A stretch of 64,000 bases of DNA from Mucilaginibacter lappiensis (GTDB taxonomy: Bacteria; Bacteroidota; Bacteroidia; Sphingobacteriales; Sphingobacteriaceae): the NCBI RefSeq assembly GCF_900155965.1, contig NZ_FTMG01000011.1:124001-188000 (forward strand). The letters run 5' to 3'. The position numbers were made by a program, and so were the translations under genes. Positions 49,593-58,218 of this stretch are shown here, one piece after another; the stretch's first letter is position 1, and each line of letters begins with the position of its first letter. The notes under the pieces are model-generated. The model ran no database searches. It saw only the letters and a list, made by a program, of their open reading frames with translations, and was not told where the DNA came from.

Positions 49593-50335
49593 TGACCAAT
49601 TTGGTTATCGATATTGGTAATACATATACAAAAATTGCGGTTTTTAAACTGAATGAACTGTTAGCAGTAATGCAGTTTGAAACGGTTGACCCAGACACGC
49701 TTGATAATTTTTTGAATAATTATCAGATTGACAGGGCAATAGTATCATCTGTAAAAAAAAATGTGGAACCATGGCAAACCGGTTTAGAAGCAAAAATGTC
49801 GGTAACCTATTTCAACGCGTTAATAAACAGCGGTATACATAACCATTATTTAACCCCTGGAACACTTGGTACCGATCGTTTAGCAGCTGTTATAGGAGCA
49901 AGCCATACCTATCCAGCCTTAAACAGTCTGGTAATTACCGGCGGAACCGCCATAACATATGATTACATAGATGCAGCCGGAAATTATTTTGGCGGCAGTA
50001 TATCACCGGGACTAAATATGCGTTATAAGGCTTTAAATTATTATACCGCCGGCCTGCCATTGATTAGTACAGACGCCACCTTTAATGCAACATATGGCGG
50101 CAGCACCGAAACAGCTATACGCTCGGGGGTGCAAAACGGAATAAAATATGAACTCATGGGGTTTATTGAAAGCTATAAAGCCAACAATTCCCAATTAAAT
50201 ATTGTGTTAAGTGGGGGCGACAGTATTTTTTTTGATACTCTATTGAAAAATAGCATCTTTGCCCCCTATATTAAAATTGAACCTTATTTGGTTTTAAAAG
50301 GATTAAACGCAGCTATACAAAAGCATAATGATTAA
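49592..50335 (+). CDS. coaX: Type III pantothenate kinase
   Basis: First enzyme of CoA synthesis; phosphorylates pantothenate. 247 residues, ASKHA fold: phosphate-1 motif LVIDIGNTYTKIAVFKL, GTDRLAAVIGASHTY, phosphate-2 SLVITGGTAITYDYID, and GGSISPGLNMRYKALNYYTA with the conserved S-P-G. Type III enzymes need K+ or NH4+ and are not inhibited by CoA (family knowledge). Overlaps the following outer-membrane protein gene by 8 bases. Confidence 0.96.
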   Translation: MTNLVIDIGNTYTKIAVFKLNELLAVMQFETVDPDTLDNFLNNYQIDRAIVSSVKKNVEPWQTGLEAKMSVTYFNALINSGIHNHYLTPGTLGTDRLAAVIGASHTYPALNSLVITGGTAITYDYIDAAGNYFGGSISPGLNMRYKALNYYTAGLPLISTDATFNATYGGSTETAIRSGVQNGIKYELMGFIESYKANNSQLNIVLSGGDSIFFDTLLKNSIFAPYIKIEPYLVLKGLNAAIQKHND

Positions 50336-51668
50336 ATATACCAGGTTTCTTATAACACTTTTATTAGCTGTTAGCTCATTTGCAGCATTTGCACAATCAA
50401 CGGCAACCACCAGCTCTCCATATTCCAGATATGGTATAGGCGATATTGATCCGCAGTTAATGCCCCAAAATATAGCTATGGGTGGTATTGGTGTGGCCAC
50501 TAACAGAATAAGTTTGTTTAACAATATCAATATAGTAAACCCGGCTTCGTATGGTGCCATCAACCTTACTACTATTGATATAGGTATTTACAGCAATTTT
50601 TTAACCTTGAGCCAGGCGGGTGCTGCCAGCCAAAAAAACAGTAACTTCAGGCTGAGCCATGTGGCTTTTGCTATACCGGTAACCAAACGTTCGGCATTGA
50701 GCTTTGGTTTGGTACCTTATAGCGAGCGTGGTTATAACTATAAAAACACCGTTAAAGGAAACGGCGCTATACCTGCCGATACTAACCTTACCAATTATAC
50801 TTACAGCGGCGATGGTGGTTTATCAAAAGCATATTTTGGTTATGGTTTTGGTATAGGTAAACACCTGTTAATTGGTGCTAACGTATCTTACATTTTTGGT
50901 ACCTTAAAAGATATTAGTACCACAGAAATAAATACTAATATTAACGGGGTAATATATCCGTTACCGGGTACAACCAACTCAAAAATTGAATCGAGCAATT
51001 CTATAGCAGGGTTGAATTACGATTACGGTGTACAATATTCTGTCGATTTTTCTGATACCAAACACCTTACTTTTGGGTATTCAGGTTCGTTAAATTCCAA
51101 ACTCAATTCCACCAGCAGTTTTATTGTAAGCCAGTATTTTAACGATAACAGTGGTAATGAAGATATTCCGCTGGATAGCGTGGTCAATAGACAGAGCGCT
51201 AAAACAAAAATAAAACTTCCGCTAACCAACCGGTTTGGTATATCGTTTCAAAATGATGGCAAGTTCCTGGTAGGCGCTGATTATACCATGAGTAAATGGT
51301 CGCAACTATCCATTGGTGGTGAAAATCAGGGATTGCAGGATAGCCGTACGTTTAACATTGGTGGTCAGTATACCCCAAACATCGCTACCTTACGTAACTA
51401 TCTGGCTTCTGTTGATTACCGTTTAGGGGCTCTATATGATGAAACTTATATGGTGGTTAATAATACCAGGATTAAGCGTTATGCCGTTACCGCTGGTGTA
51501 GGTATGCCTTTAAGACCTAACAACGGTAGCTTTTACAAGATCAATATCTCTGCCGAAGTAGGTAGAAGAGGCTCTTTGGTAAATGGCTTGGTGCGTGAAA
51601 ACTACGTGAATATCCATTTAGGCTTTACGCTGAACGATAAGTGGTTCCAGAAATATAAATTTGATTAA
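50328..51668 (+). CDS. Predicted outer-membrane beta-barrel protein
   Basis: 446 residues with a signal peptide (AVSSFAAFAQ). The sequence alternates aromatic, Gly and polar residues in strand-like blocks (PYSRYGIGDIDPQ, NIAMGGIGVAT, FGYGFGIGKHLLIGANVSYI) and ends in KWFQKYKFD, with a terminal aromatic/Phe typical of barrel proteins. N-terminal part resembles FadL/OmpP1-type plugs (SLFNNINIVNPASYG). Located between coaX and lptC, a context conserved in Bacteroidota, so it may be linked to LPS or lipid transport. Function unknown. Confidence 0.78.
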   Translation: MIKYTRFLITLLLAVSSFAAFAQSTATTSSPYSRYGIGDIDPQLMPQNIAMGGIGVATNRISLFNNINIVNPASYGAINLTTIDIGIYSNFLTLSQAGAASQKNSNFRLSHVAFAIPVTKRSALSFGLVPYSERGYNYKNTVKGNGAIPADTNLTNYTYSGDGGLSKAYFGYGFGIGKHLLIGANVSYIFGTLKDISTTEINTNINGVIYPLPGTTNSKIESSNSIAGLNYDYGVQYSVDFSDTKHLTFGYSGSLNSKLNSTSSFIVSQYFNDNSGNEDIPLDSVVNRQSAKTKIKLPLTNRFGISFQNDGKFLVGADYTMSKWSQLSIGGENQGLQDSRTFNIGGQYTPNIATLRNYLASVDYRLGALYDETYMVVNNTRIKRYAVTAGVGMPLRPNNGSFYKINISAEVGRRGSLVNGLVRENYVNIHLGFTLNDKWFQKYKFD

Positions 51669-51677
51669 TAAAACAGC

Positions 51678-52265
51678 ATGTATAACCGGGTGAAACATTG
51701 GAAAGGCTTATGCCTGTTGTTGCCCGTGCTGATGCTTTTTATATCATCCTGTGTAAACGATCTGAATAAAGTTAAAGAGATTGCATCAAACGAGGTAGGT
51801 ACCATCGTAGAACCTACCACGGGTGTTGATCTCATTATGAGCGACTCGGCCAGGGTGACGATACACTTGACTGCACCCTTAATATTACAGTACAACCCCC
51901 AGAATCCCAAAACTACCTACAAAGTAGCGCCTAAGGGTATTAAAATAATTCATTACGACAAGTTGACCCAAAAGCAGGATGGTACCATTATTGCCGATAC
52001 CGGCATACTGCACGCGGGCGAAAAGCTGTATGAGTTCCGCAAAAACGTAGTAGCTACCAATGCCCAGGGCGATGTTTATAAATCGGACGAGTTGTTTTGG
52101 AATTCGGCAACTAAAAAAGTATACTCTCATAAAAATGTGGAAGTTTTTATGAAAAGCGGGAATGTGATGAATGGAGATGATTTTGAGAGTGATGATACCT
52201 TTTTGCACCCCTCTCTTAGAAAAAGTACAGGAGTGTTTCATGTGGACGAAAACGGGGCTCAGTAA
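51678..52265 (+). CDS. lptC: LPS export protein LptC (lipoprotein form)
   Basis: Periplasmic protein that carries LPS from the LptB2FG complex to LptA. Bacteroidota LptC is here a lipoprotein: lipobox FISSC (Cys25) after a hydrophobic stretch (LCLLLPVLML). The beta-jellyroll repeats are RVTIHLTAPLILQYNP, YEFRKNVVATNAQGDVYKS and YSHKNVEVFMKSGNVMNGDD, matching the LptA/C-type repeat. 195 residues, normal length. Follows the barrel protein by 9 bases; likely one operon from purQ to here. Confidence 0.9.
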   Translation: MYNRVKHWKGLCLLLPVLMLFISSCVNDLNKVKEIASNEVGTIVEPTTGVDLIMSDSARVTIHLTAPLILQYNPQNPKTTYKVAPKGIKIIHYDKLTQKQDGTIIADTGILHAGEKLYEFRKNVVATNAQGDVYKSDELFWNSATKKVYSHKNVEVFMKSGNVMNGDDFESDDTFLHPSLRKSTGVFHVDENGAQ

Positions 52266-52270
52266 CGGAG

Positions 52271-52350
52271 TAAGTCAAAATTCAAAATTCAAAATTCAAA
52301 ACCGAAAAGCTGTGTTTGGGCTAGGTTTTTTGACTTTTGAATTTTGAATT
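52271..52350. repeat. Iterated-word inverted repeat (TTCAAAATTCAAAA family)
   Basis: Arm 52274-52302 repeats TCAAAATTCAAAATTCAAAA; arm 52324-52350 is GGTTTTTTGACTTTTGAATT followed by TTGAATT. It begins 6 bases after the lptC stop. Confidence 0.8.
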
Positions 52351-52381
52351 ATTTTGTGTTATAGAATTTTACTAAAAATTG

Positions 52382-52508
52382 TATCTTGCGCCCTCTTTTG
52401 AGCAATAGAAACCATCGTAAGCTGTCCTTTAAAAGAATAGATTAGCACGTGATAGCTTCATGGCCTTTAAAGGGAAGATTATTATAAGAAAATAATTATA
52501 AAAAGTAT
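52382..52508 (+). promoter_or_regulatory. Candidate promoter and long leader of the ppiD-like gene
   Basis: TATCTTGC followed by GCCC at 52382 resembles the TAnnTTnGCNCC promoter type; the leader to the start at 52509 is over 100 bases. It contains the dyad CCTTTAAAGG (52469-52478) and repeats of CTTTAAA, so a structured 5' leader is possible. Confidence 0.4.
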
Positions 52509-54626
52509 ATGGGTATAATGGGTTATTTGCGCGACCGGATGGGGAAAATTGTTGCCATCCTTATTGGTTTAGCGCTCCTTGCTTTTATTGTAGGCGAGGT
52601 TGTAAAGTCAGGCGGCTCTTTTTTGAGGGACGATAATAACGAATTGGCCGTGGTAAACGGCGAAAAAGTGCCTTACGATGAGTTTCAGAAAAAATTGGAT
52701 CAAAATAGTGCTCAGTTTAAACAGTCGGGGCAGGCTATTTCTCCGCAAATCACCAGTTACATACAGGAAACTACCTGGAACCAGGTAGTAAGCCAGTTGC
52801 TGATGAACAAGGAGATTGAAAAATTAGGTATTGTAGTGGGTTCCGACGAAAGCACATCAATGGTTAATGGCAATAGCCCTGATCCGCAGATTGCACGTCA
52901 GTTCTCTGATCCGCAGACCGGCCAGTTTGACCGTAACAAGTTAAACCAGTTTTTGAGTTACCTGCAATCAGCTAAGGCCGATCCGAATCAAAAACAAGCC
53001 TGGACCGATTTTCTGACCCAATTGATTGAAGCAAAAAAAGCAACAAAATACATGGCTTTGGTTACCAACGGGCTGTATGTAAACTCGCTGGATGCAAAAG
53101 ATGATTATGAAGCTAAAAACAAACTGGTGAATTTCAAATATGCCACATTGGATTATGCTTCTATCCCTGATGCTAAAGTTACTTTAAGCGATGAAGACTA
53201 CAGCACTTACTATAACGCGCACAAAGGCGAATTTAAAAACCCGCAGGATGTACGTTCATTTGAGTATGTAAGCTTTAACGCTGCACCCTCGAAAGAAGAT
53301 AGCGTTGCAATAAAGGCGCAGATTGATAAACTGGCTGAGGCCTTTAAAACCAGTACAAACGATTCGCTTTTTGTACAGATCAATTCTGAAACAAAAACGC
53401 CTATCAGCTTCCAGAAAAAAGGTGGATTAGAGCCAAAACTGGATACCGTGATGTTTAACGCGGCCAAAGGTTTTGTATATGGTCCTTACATATCAAACGG
53501 CAGCTATAAACTGGCTAAATTAACCGACGAAAAAACAACTTTTGATTCGGTAAGAACCCGTCATATATTAATTAACCCGGCTACCGAAGGTGGTGTGGAA
53601 AAAGCGATTGCTAAAGCAGATTCTATCAAAAAGCTGATTCAGGGTGGTAAATCATTTGCCGATCTGGCTGCAACTTTCTCTGTTGATAAGGGAAGTGGCT
53701 CTAAAGGCGGTGAGATACCTGCATTTGATGTTAATGGCGCCATGGGTGGCGGTCAGGGACAAATTACTCCAGAATATACCAATGCTGCTTTCAAAGCAGG
53801 CAAAGGCGATCTGATTGTGGTTACTTCACAATTTGGTGTACACCTGATCCAGATTGAAGATCAAAAAGGATCTGTAAAAGTGGTAAAGGTTGCTGTTGTT
53901 GATAAGCCAATAGCCGCAAGCAGCAAAACCCAAACGGTAGCATACAGCCATGCACAACAGTTCCTGGGTAACCTTACCAAAGATAACTTTGAGGCAGAGG
54001 TAAAAAAAGAAGGCTTAAAAAAGAGCGTAGCTGAAGACTTTACAGGTGTTGCCGCCAGCTTACCAGGCCTGGATAATGCACGCGACATAGTAAGATGGGC
54101 GTACAAAGCCGAAAAAGGTGATATTACCGATAAAGTATTCACCGTAGGTGATCAGTACATTGTAACCCGCCTAACCGAAATTAAACCTAAAGGCATACTA
54201 TCTTTAGATGCGGTTAAGAAACAAATAGAGCCGGCAGTGCGCAATGAAGTAAAAGCTAAACAACTGGATGAGAAATTAAGCGGTGGATCGTCAATTGACC
54301 AGGTTGCTCAAAAAGCAGGTGTTAAAGTTATTCCGGTTCAAAACATAGTATTTGCCAACCCGATCATTCCGGGTGCATCATTAGAATACAAAGTGATTGG
54401 TTCTGTTTTTGGTTCACAGCCTAATAAGCTTTCCAAACCGGTTAATGGTCAGCAAGGTGTTTATGTATATGTTGTAGATGGTTTCACCAACCCTCCTGCA
54501 CTTTCAAATAACGTAAGAGAGAAACAACAAATAGCCCAGGCATTAATGCAACGCGCAGCAGGCCAGGTACTGGATGCCTTGAAAGATAATGCAATTGTAA
54601 AAGATAACAGGGCTAAACTGTTATAA
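52509..54626 (+). CDS. Peptidylprolyl isomerase, PpiD-type periplasmic chaperone
   Basis: 705 residues. N-terminal membrane helix (KIVAILIGLALLAFIVGEVV) anchors it in the inner membrane; SurA-N-like chaperone domain (residues ~40-230, ELAVVNGEKVPYDEFQKKL), then PpiC-type parvulin domain (RTRHILINPATEGG ... SKGGEIPAFDVNG ... FGVHLIQIED). The C-terminal part is another SurA-like region. Helps outer-membrane proteins fold after leaving the Sec machinery. Length fits the PpiD family of Bacteroidota. Monocistronic, with terminator. Confidence 0.94.
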   Translation: MGIMGYLRDRMGKIVAILIGLALLAFIVGEVVKSGGSFLRDDNNELAVVNGEKVPYDEFQKKLDQNSAQFKQSGQAISPQITSYIQETTWNQVVSQLLMNKEIEKLGIVVGSDESTSMVNGNSPDPQIARQFSDPQTGQFDRNKLNQFLSYLQSAKADPNQKQAWTDFLTQLIEAKKATKYMALVTNGLYVNSLDAKDDYEAKNKLVNFKYATLDYASIPDAKVTLSDEDYSTYYNAHKGEFKNPQDVRSFEYVSFNAAPSKEDSVAIKAQIDKLAEAFKTSTNDSLFVQINSETKTPISFQKKGGLEPKLDTVMFNAAKGFVYGPYISNGSYKLAKLTDEKTTFDSVRTRHILINPATEGGVEKAIAKADSIKKLIQGGKSFADLAATFSVDKGSGSKGGEIPAFDVNGAMGGGQGQITPEYTNAAFKAGKGDLIVVTSQFGVHLIQIEDQKGSVKVVKVAVVDKPIAASSKTQTVAYSHAQQFLGNLTKDNFEAEVKKEGLKKSVAEDFTGVAASLPGLDNARDIVRWAYKAEKGDITDKVFTVGDQYIVTRLTEIKPKGILSLDAVKKQIEPAVRNEVKAKQLDEKLSGGSSIDQVAQKAGVKVIPVQNIVFANPIIPGASLEYKVIGSVFGSQPNKLSKPVNGQQGVYVYVVDGFTNPPALSNNVREKQQIAQALMQRAAGQVLDALKDNAIVKDNRAKLL

Positions 54627-54648
54627 GAAAATTTTAAAGTAATTTTGT

Positions 54649-54680
54649 ATCCGGGATCAGTCTGAGTACTGTTCCCGGAT
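54649..54680 (+). terminator. Terminator of the ppiD-like gene
   Basis: ATCCGGGA / TCCCGGAT stem with a 16-base loop and TTTTT tail. Confidence 0.88.
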
Positions 54681-54699
54681 TTTTTATTTTTGTTGAGTT

Positions 54700-54776
54700 G
54701 CTCACTGGTTCATTGGTACAAGATTGGTAATCTTGCAGACCATTTGCTAAAACTAATGAACCTATAAACTAATGCG
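54700..54776. repeat. Iterated-word inverted repeat (GGTTCATTGGT type)
   Basis: GTTCATTGGTACAAGATTGG followed by TAATCTTGC and later ACTAATGAACC; the centre CAAGATT / AATCTTG is a perfect dyad (54719-54735). It lies between the terminator and the DUF2480 start. Confidence 0.7.
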
Positions 54777-55292
54777 ATGGATATACAGGAAAATATAGTG
54801 AATAAAGTAGCTCAAAGTGGCCTTGTCACCTTGGATCCTGCTGCTTTTTATCCCGCCGGCGAGCGTGTTATTTATGATATCAAGGATAACCTGTTCCACA
54901 GTTTGATGCTGCGGGAAAAAGATTTCAGGGAGTTTATCAAAGAACATGACTGGACTCGGTATACCGACAAAAATGTAGGTATCACCTGCACTGCCGATGC
55001 CATTGTACCTGCATGGGCCTATATGCTTTTGGCTAACCGCATGGCTCCTTACGCCCGGGAAATTGTTTTTGGCGACGAAGCTGTTTTAGAAACCGTATTG
55101 TTTGAAAAGGAAATAGCCAAGGCCGATTTTGAGCAATATCGCGATCAGCGTATTGTATTAAAAGGCTGCGGCGATACGGAAGTACCTGTTTCGGCCTATG
55201 TGGAATTAACTAAAAAACTCACCCCTATAGTAAAAAGCTTGATGTTCGGAGAGCCTTGCTCAACCGTGCCTATTTATAAGCGAAAAGATTAA
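54777..55292 (+). CDS. DUF2480 family protein
   Basis: 171 residues, cytosolic. Characteristic segments: GLVTLDPAAFYP, YDIKDNLFHSLMLREKDFRE, DWTRYTDKNVGITCTADAIV and CGDTEVPVSAYVELTKKLTP. Bacteroidota-specific family of unknown function, often near DUF3108 and DUF3109 genes as here. Confidence 0.88.
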   Translation: MDIQENIVNKVAQSGLVTLDPAAFYPAGERVIYDIKDNLFHSLMLREKDFREFIKEHDWTRYTDKNVGITCTADAIVPAWAYMLLANRMAPYAREIVFGDEAVLETVLFEKEIAKADFEQYRDQRIVLKGCGDTEVPVSAYVELTKKLTPIVKSLMFGEPCSTVPIYKRKD

Positions 55293-55298
55293 TTTTTT

Positions 55299-55386
55299 TA
55301 GTATCAAGTAGCTAGTATCAAGATTTATTGCGGGTTGTAAATACCTTTTTTTAAGTCTTGATACTTGATACTAGTTACTTGATACT
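55299..55386. repeat. Iterated-word inverted repeat (AGTATCAAGTAG family)
   Basis: Arm 1 TAGTATCAAGTAGCTAGTAT, CAAG; arm 2 (55356-55386) CTTGATACTTGATACTAGTT, ACTTGATAC. Same family as 29890-29980; both follow a stop codon closely. Confidence 0.85.
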
Positions 55387-55439
55387 TCCTCCTAGCACAA
55401 TAAAAGCGCGATTAAATCATTTATAGTAAAGCTTTGTCA

Positions 55440-55447
55440 TATCTTCG
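55440..55447 (+). promoter_or_regulatory. Candidate -7 box of the DUF3108 gene
   Basis: TATCTTCG followed by GCCCGTTAT; shares the CCCGTTAT sequence with the glyA and GT28 upstream regions. Confidence 0.38.
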
Positions 55448-55496
55448 GCCCGTTATTTGTCGATGGGTGTAATGATATAAGAAGCAATTGCTGTTA

Positions 55497-56273
55497 ATGA
55501 GAAAATCCCTTTTTTATACCATGCTATTCATTTTATGGGGTAGCAAAGTTTTTTCGCAGGAACTAACAAAAATCAGCGAACCTGTTTTTAAAGTAGGCGA
55601 AAAGCTAAGCTATAAAATGAAGTACGGTGTATTTACTGCTGCCGAAGCCGATATCCGGGTTGAGGCCAGTGATAAAAAACTCGACGGCCCTGCTTTTCAT
55701 TTAATAGCAGAGGGTAAAACAGCAGGCTCTTTTGATCTTTTTTACAAGGTGCGTAATAAGTATGAATCGTACGTTGATCAAAATACCCTGATGCCTTATT
55801 TTTATACAGAAAACAGGCGCGAAGGGAAATGGAAACATACCGATAATGTGACCTTTGATCACAAAGATGGTAAAGTAAAGGCCGATAAAGGGGTATTCGC
55901 GTTCAAGGGACAAACATTTGACTTTGTATCGGCCTATTATTTTGCGCGTACTATTGATGTTTCTAAAATGAAAGTGGGGGAGAAGTTTGAGCTGCAGTAC
56001 TTCCTGGAAGATGGTTTCCACTCCATGGGTATTACCTATGTAGGTACCGAAGTGGTTAGTTGTTCGATGGGGAAATTCAATTGTCTTAAATTTAATCCAA
56101 CAATCATCCCTGGTCGTATTTTCAGAAAGGATAGTAAGTTGTACCTTTGGATAACCAATGATGGCAACAGGATACCTGTAAAAGCACATGTGGAAGTTAT
56201 ATTAGGCAGTGTTACCATGGATTTGCAGGCGGCAAGCGGCCTGAAGTATCCATTGAACCCTGTAAAAAATTAA
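55497..56273 (+). CDS. DUF3108 family exported protein
   Basis: 258 residues with a signal peptide (SLFYTMLFILWGSKVFSQ). The mature domain starts FKVGEKLSYKMKYGVFTAAE and contains NRREGKWKHTDNVTFDHKDG and GTEVVSCSMGKFNCLKFNPT. DUF3108 proteins are periplasmic and are often found near LPS or exopolysaccharide genes; a beta-barrel lipid-binding-type fold is likely. The ATG at 55497 gives the best signal peptide; an in-frame TTG lies three codons earlier. It ends 9 bases before DUF3109. Confidence 0.87.
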   Translation: MRKSLFYTMLFILWGSKVFSQELTKISEPVFKVGEKLSYKMKYGVFTAAEADIRVEASDKKLDGPAFHLIAEGKTAGSFDLFYKVRNKYESYVDQNTLMPYFYTENRREGKWKHTDNVTFDHKDGKVKADKGVFAFKGQTFDFVSAYYFARTIDVSKMKVGEKFELQYFLEDGFHSMGITYVGTEVVSCSMGKFNCLKFNPTIIPGRIFRKDSKLYLWITNDGNRIPVKAHVEVILGSVTMDLQAASGLKYPLNPVKN

Positions 56274-56282
56274 ATAAAGAAT

Positions 56283-56846
56283 ATGATTGAGGTTGGTCAT
56301 GTATTGGTGCACGAGGATGTGGTGAAAGAGAATTTTGTTTGTAACCTTAACAAATGCAAAGGTGCCTGTTGTTTAGAGGGTGATTCGGGCGCGCCTTTAA
56401 ATGCTGATGAGCTTGATATTTTAAAAGATATATATCCAAAAGTGAAACCCTACCTTACCGAAAAAGGGATCAGAACCATTGAAAAGGTGGGCACTTATGT
56501 AAAAGATTTTGAAGGCGACTATACTACGCCTTGTGTTGATGTAAATAAAGAATGCGCCTATGTAATATGGGAAAACGGTATCACTAAATGTGGTATCGAG
56601 AAAGCTTATGAGCAGGGTGCTATCAGTTGGAAAAAACCGATCTCCTGTCATTTATACCCTATACGCATAACCACCTATCCCGAGTTTGATGTACTGAATT
56701 ACGATCGCTGGAGCATTTGCAGCCCTGCATGTTCATTTGGTAACGAGCTTAAAGTGCGTGTACATGAATTTTTAAAAGATCCCCTGATACGCAAATATGG
56801 AAAGGATTGGTATCAGGAGTTGGAGAACGAAGTATCAGGTATATAA
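56283..56846 (+). CDS. DUF3109 (YkgJ-type cysteine-cluster) protein
   Basis: 187 residues with a conserved Cys cluster: CNLNKCKGACCLEGDSG near the N-terminus, then TPCVDVNKECAYV, GITKCGIEKAYEQG, ISCHLYPIRIT and WSICSPACSFG. These cysteines probably bind an Fe-S cluster or zinc; related YkgJ proteins are thought to be Fe-S proteins. Cytosolic, co-transcribed with DUF3108. Function unknown. Confidence 0.9.
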   Translation: MIEVGHVLVHEDVVKENFVCNLNKCKGACCLEGDSGAPLNADELDILKDIYPKVKPYLTEKGIRTIEKVGTYVKDFEGDYTTPCVDVNKECAYVIWENGITKCGIEKAYEQGAISWKKPISCHLYPIRITTYPEFDVLNYDRWSICSPACSFGNELKVRVHEFLKDPLIRKYGKDWYQELENEVSGI

Positions 56847-56849
56847 GAG

Positions 56850-57007
56850 AGCAAAGATTTTTGGAGCAAGGAACAAGGATTTTTGGAATAAGGATAACAG
56901 ATGGCTACTGTCCTTATTCCAAAAATATTTGTCCTATAATTGTTCCTTTTTCCCCAGATCCTTGTTCTAAAAATACCATACTCCAAAAATCCTTACTTTA
57001 AAAATCT
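56850..57007. repeat. Iterated-word inverted repeat (AAGGATTTTTGGA family)
   Basis: Arm 1 (56850-56905): GAGCAAAGATTTTTGGAGCA, AGGAACAAGGATTTTTGGAA, TAAGG. Arm 2 (56920-57007): CCTTATTCCAAAAATATTTG, CCTTGTTCTAAAAATACCAT, ACTCCAAAAATCCTTACTTT. Begins 4 bases after the DUF3109 stop codon. Confidence 0.85.
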
Positions 57008-57065
57008 TAATTCTCATTGTTTTTGGATAATATTGTAACTTATAAGTCATATCCAATAAACACTT

Positions 57066-58202
57066 ATGAAAACAGCTTTAATAACGGGTATAACAGGTCA
57101 GGATGGGGCGTATCTCGCCGAATTCTTACTGAAAAAGGGCTATGCTGTTCATGGTGTAAAACGACGTTCGTCATTATTTAATACCGATCGAATTGACCAC
57201 CTATATCATGACCCGCATGAACCCAATGTAAAGTTTAAGCTGCATTACGGCGATTTAACCGATTCTACCAACCTCATCAGGCTGGTGCAGGAAGTTCAGC
57301 CCGATGAAATATATAACCTGGCCGCGCAAAGCCACGTAAAAGTGAGCTTTGATACACCTGAATATACAGCCAACGCCGATGGTATTGGTACCCTGCGCGT
57401 CCTGGAAGCTGTACGGTTGTTAGGTCTTACCCAAAAAACACGGATATACCAGGCCTCCACATCCGAGCTTTATGGCTTGGTACAGGCTGTTCCTCAAAGT
57501 GAAACTACGCCATTTTATCCACGGTCACCGTATGCGGTAGCTAAGCTATATGGCTACTGGATCATTGTAAATTATCGCGAAGCATATAATATGTATGCCT
57601 GTAACGGTATTTTGTTTAATCATGAAAGCCCAATCCGCGGCGAAACTTTTGTTACCCGTAAAATTACCCGTGCCGCGGCAAAAATAGCCTTAGGTTTGCA
57701 AGATTGCCTGTATGTTGGTAATCTTTCGGCCCAACGCGACTGGGGCCATGCTAAAGACTATATTGAAGCCATGTGGCTAATGCTGCAGCAAGAAAAGGCC
57801 GAGGATTTTGTAATAGCTACCGGTGTTACTACCACCGTTCGTGATTTTATAAAGATGACTTTCAATGAATTAGGCATCGAGGTGGAGTTTAGCGGTAAGG
57901 ATGAGCACGAGCGTGGCGTGATTATTGATATCGATGAACAAAAGGCGAAAGAGCTTGGCTTAAATATAGATGCCCTTAAGTTTGGGCAAACCGTAGTAAA
58001 AGTGGATGCTAAATATTTTAGACCAACAGAGGTTGAACTGTTAATTGGAGATGCTACAAAGGCTTTTGAAAAATTAGGGTGGAAACCTAAATATGACCTT
58101 CAGGCCCTGGTTACCGATATGATATTATCAGATCTGCACCTGGTTAAAAAGGATGATTATCTGAAAAAAGGCGGTTTTAAAACGCTTAATTATTTTGAAT
58201 AA
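57066..58202 (+). CDS. gmd: GDP-mannose 4,6-dehydratase
   Basis: Converts GDP-mannose to GDP-4-keto-6-deoxymannose, the precursor of GDP-fucose, GDP-rhamnose and related sugars. 378 residues, SDR fold: NAD(P) loop [20 protein letters not shown], catalytic T/S-Y-K set in STSELYG and [15 protein letters not shown], and the substrate region [20 protein letters not shown]. Provides donor sugars for the glycosyltransferases at 26-33 kb. No fcl (GDP-fucose synthase) gene is in the window. The next gene begins 16 bases after its stop. Confidence 0.97.
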   Translation: MKTALITGITGQDGAYLAEFLLKKGYAVHGVKRRSSLFNTDRIDHLYHDPHEPNVKFKLHYGDLTDSTNLIRLVQEVQPDEIYNLAAQSHVKVSFDTPEYTANADGIGTLRVLEAVRLLGLTQKTRIYQASTSELYGLVQAVPQSETTPFYPRSPYAVAKLYGYWIIVNYREAYNMYACNGILFNHESPIRGETFVTRKITRAAAKIALGLQDCLYVGNLSAQRDWGHAKDYIEAMWLMLQQEKAEDFVIATGVTTTVRDFIKMTFNELGIEVEFSGKDEHERGVIIDIDEQKAKELGLNIDALKFGQTVVKVDAKYFRPTEVELLIGDATKAFEKLGWKPKYDLQALVTDMILSDLHLVKKDDYLKKGGFKTLNYFE

Positions 58203-58218
58203 AACTTATCAATTCTGC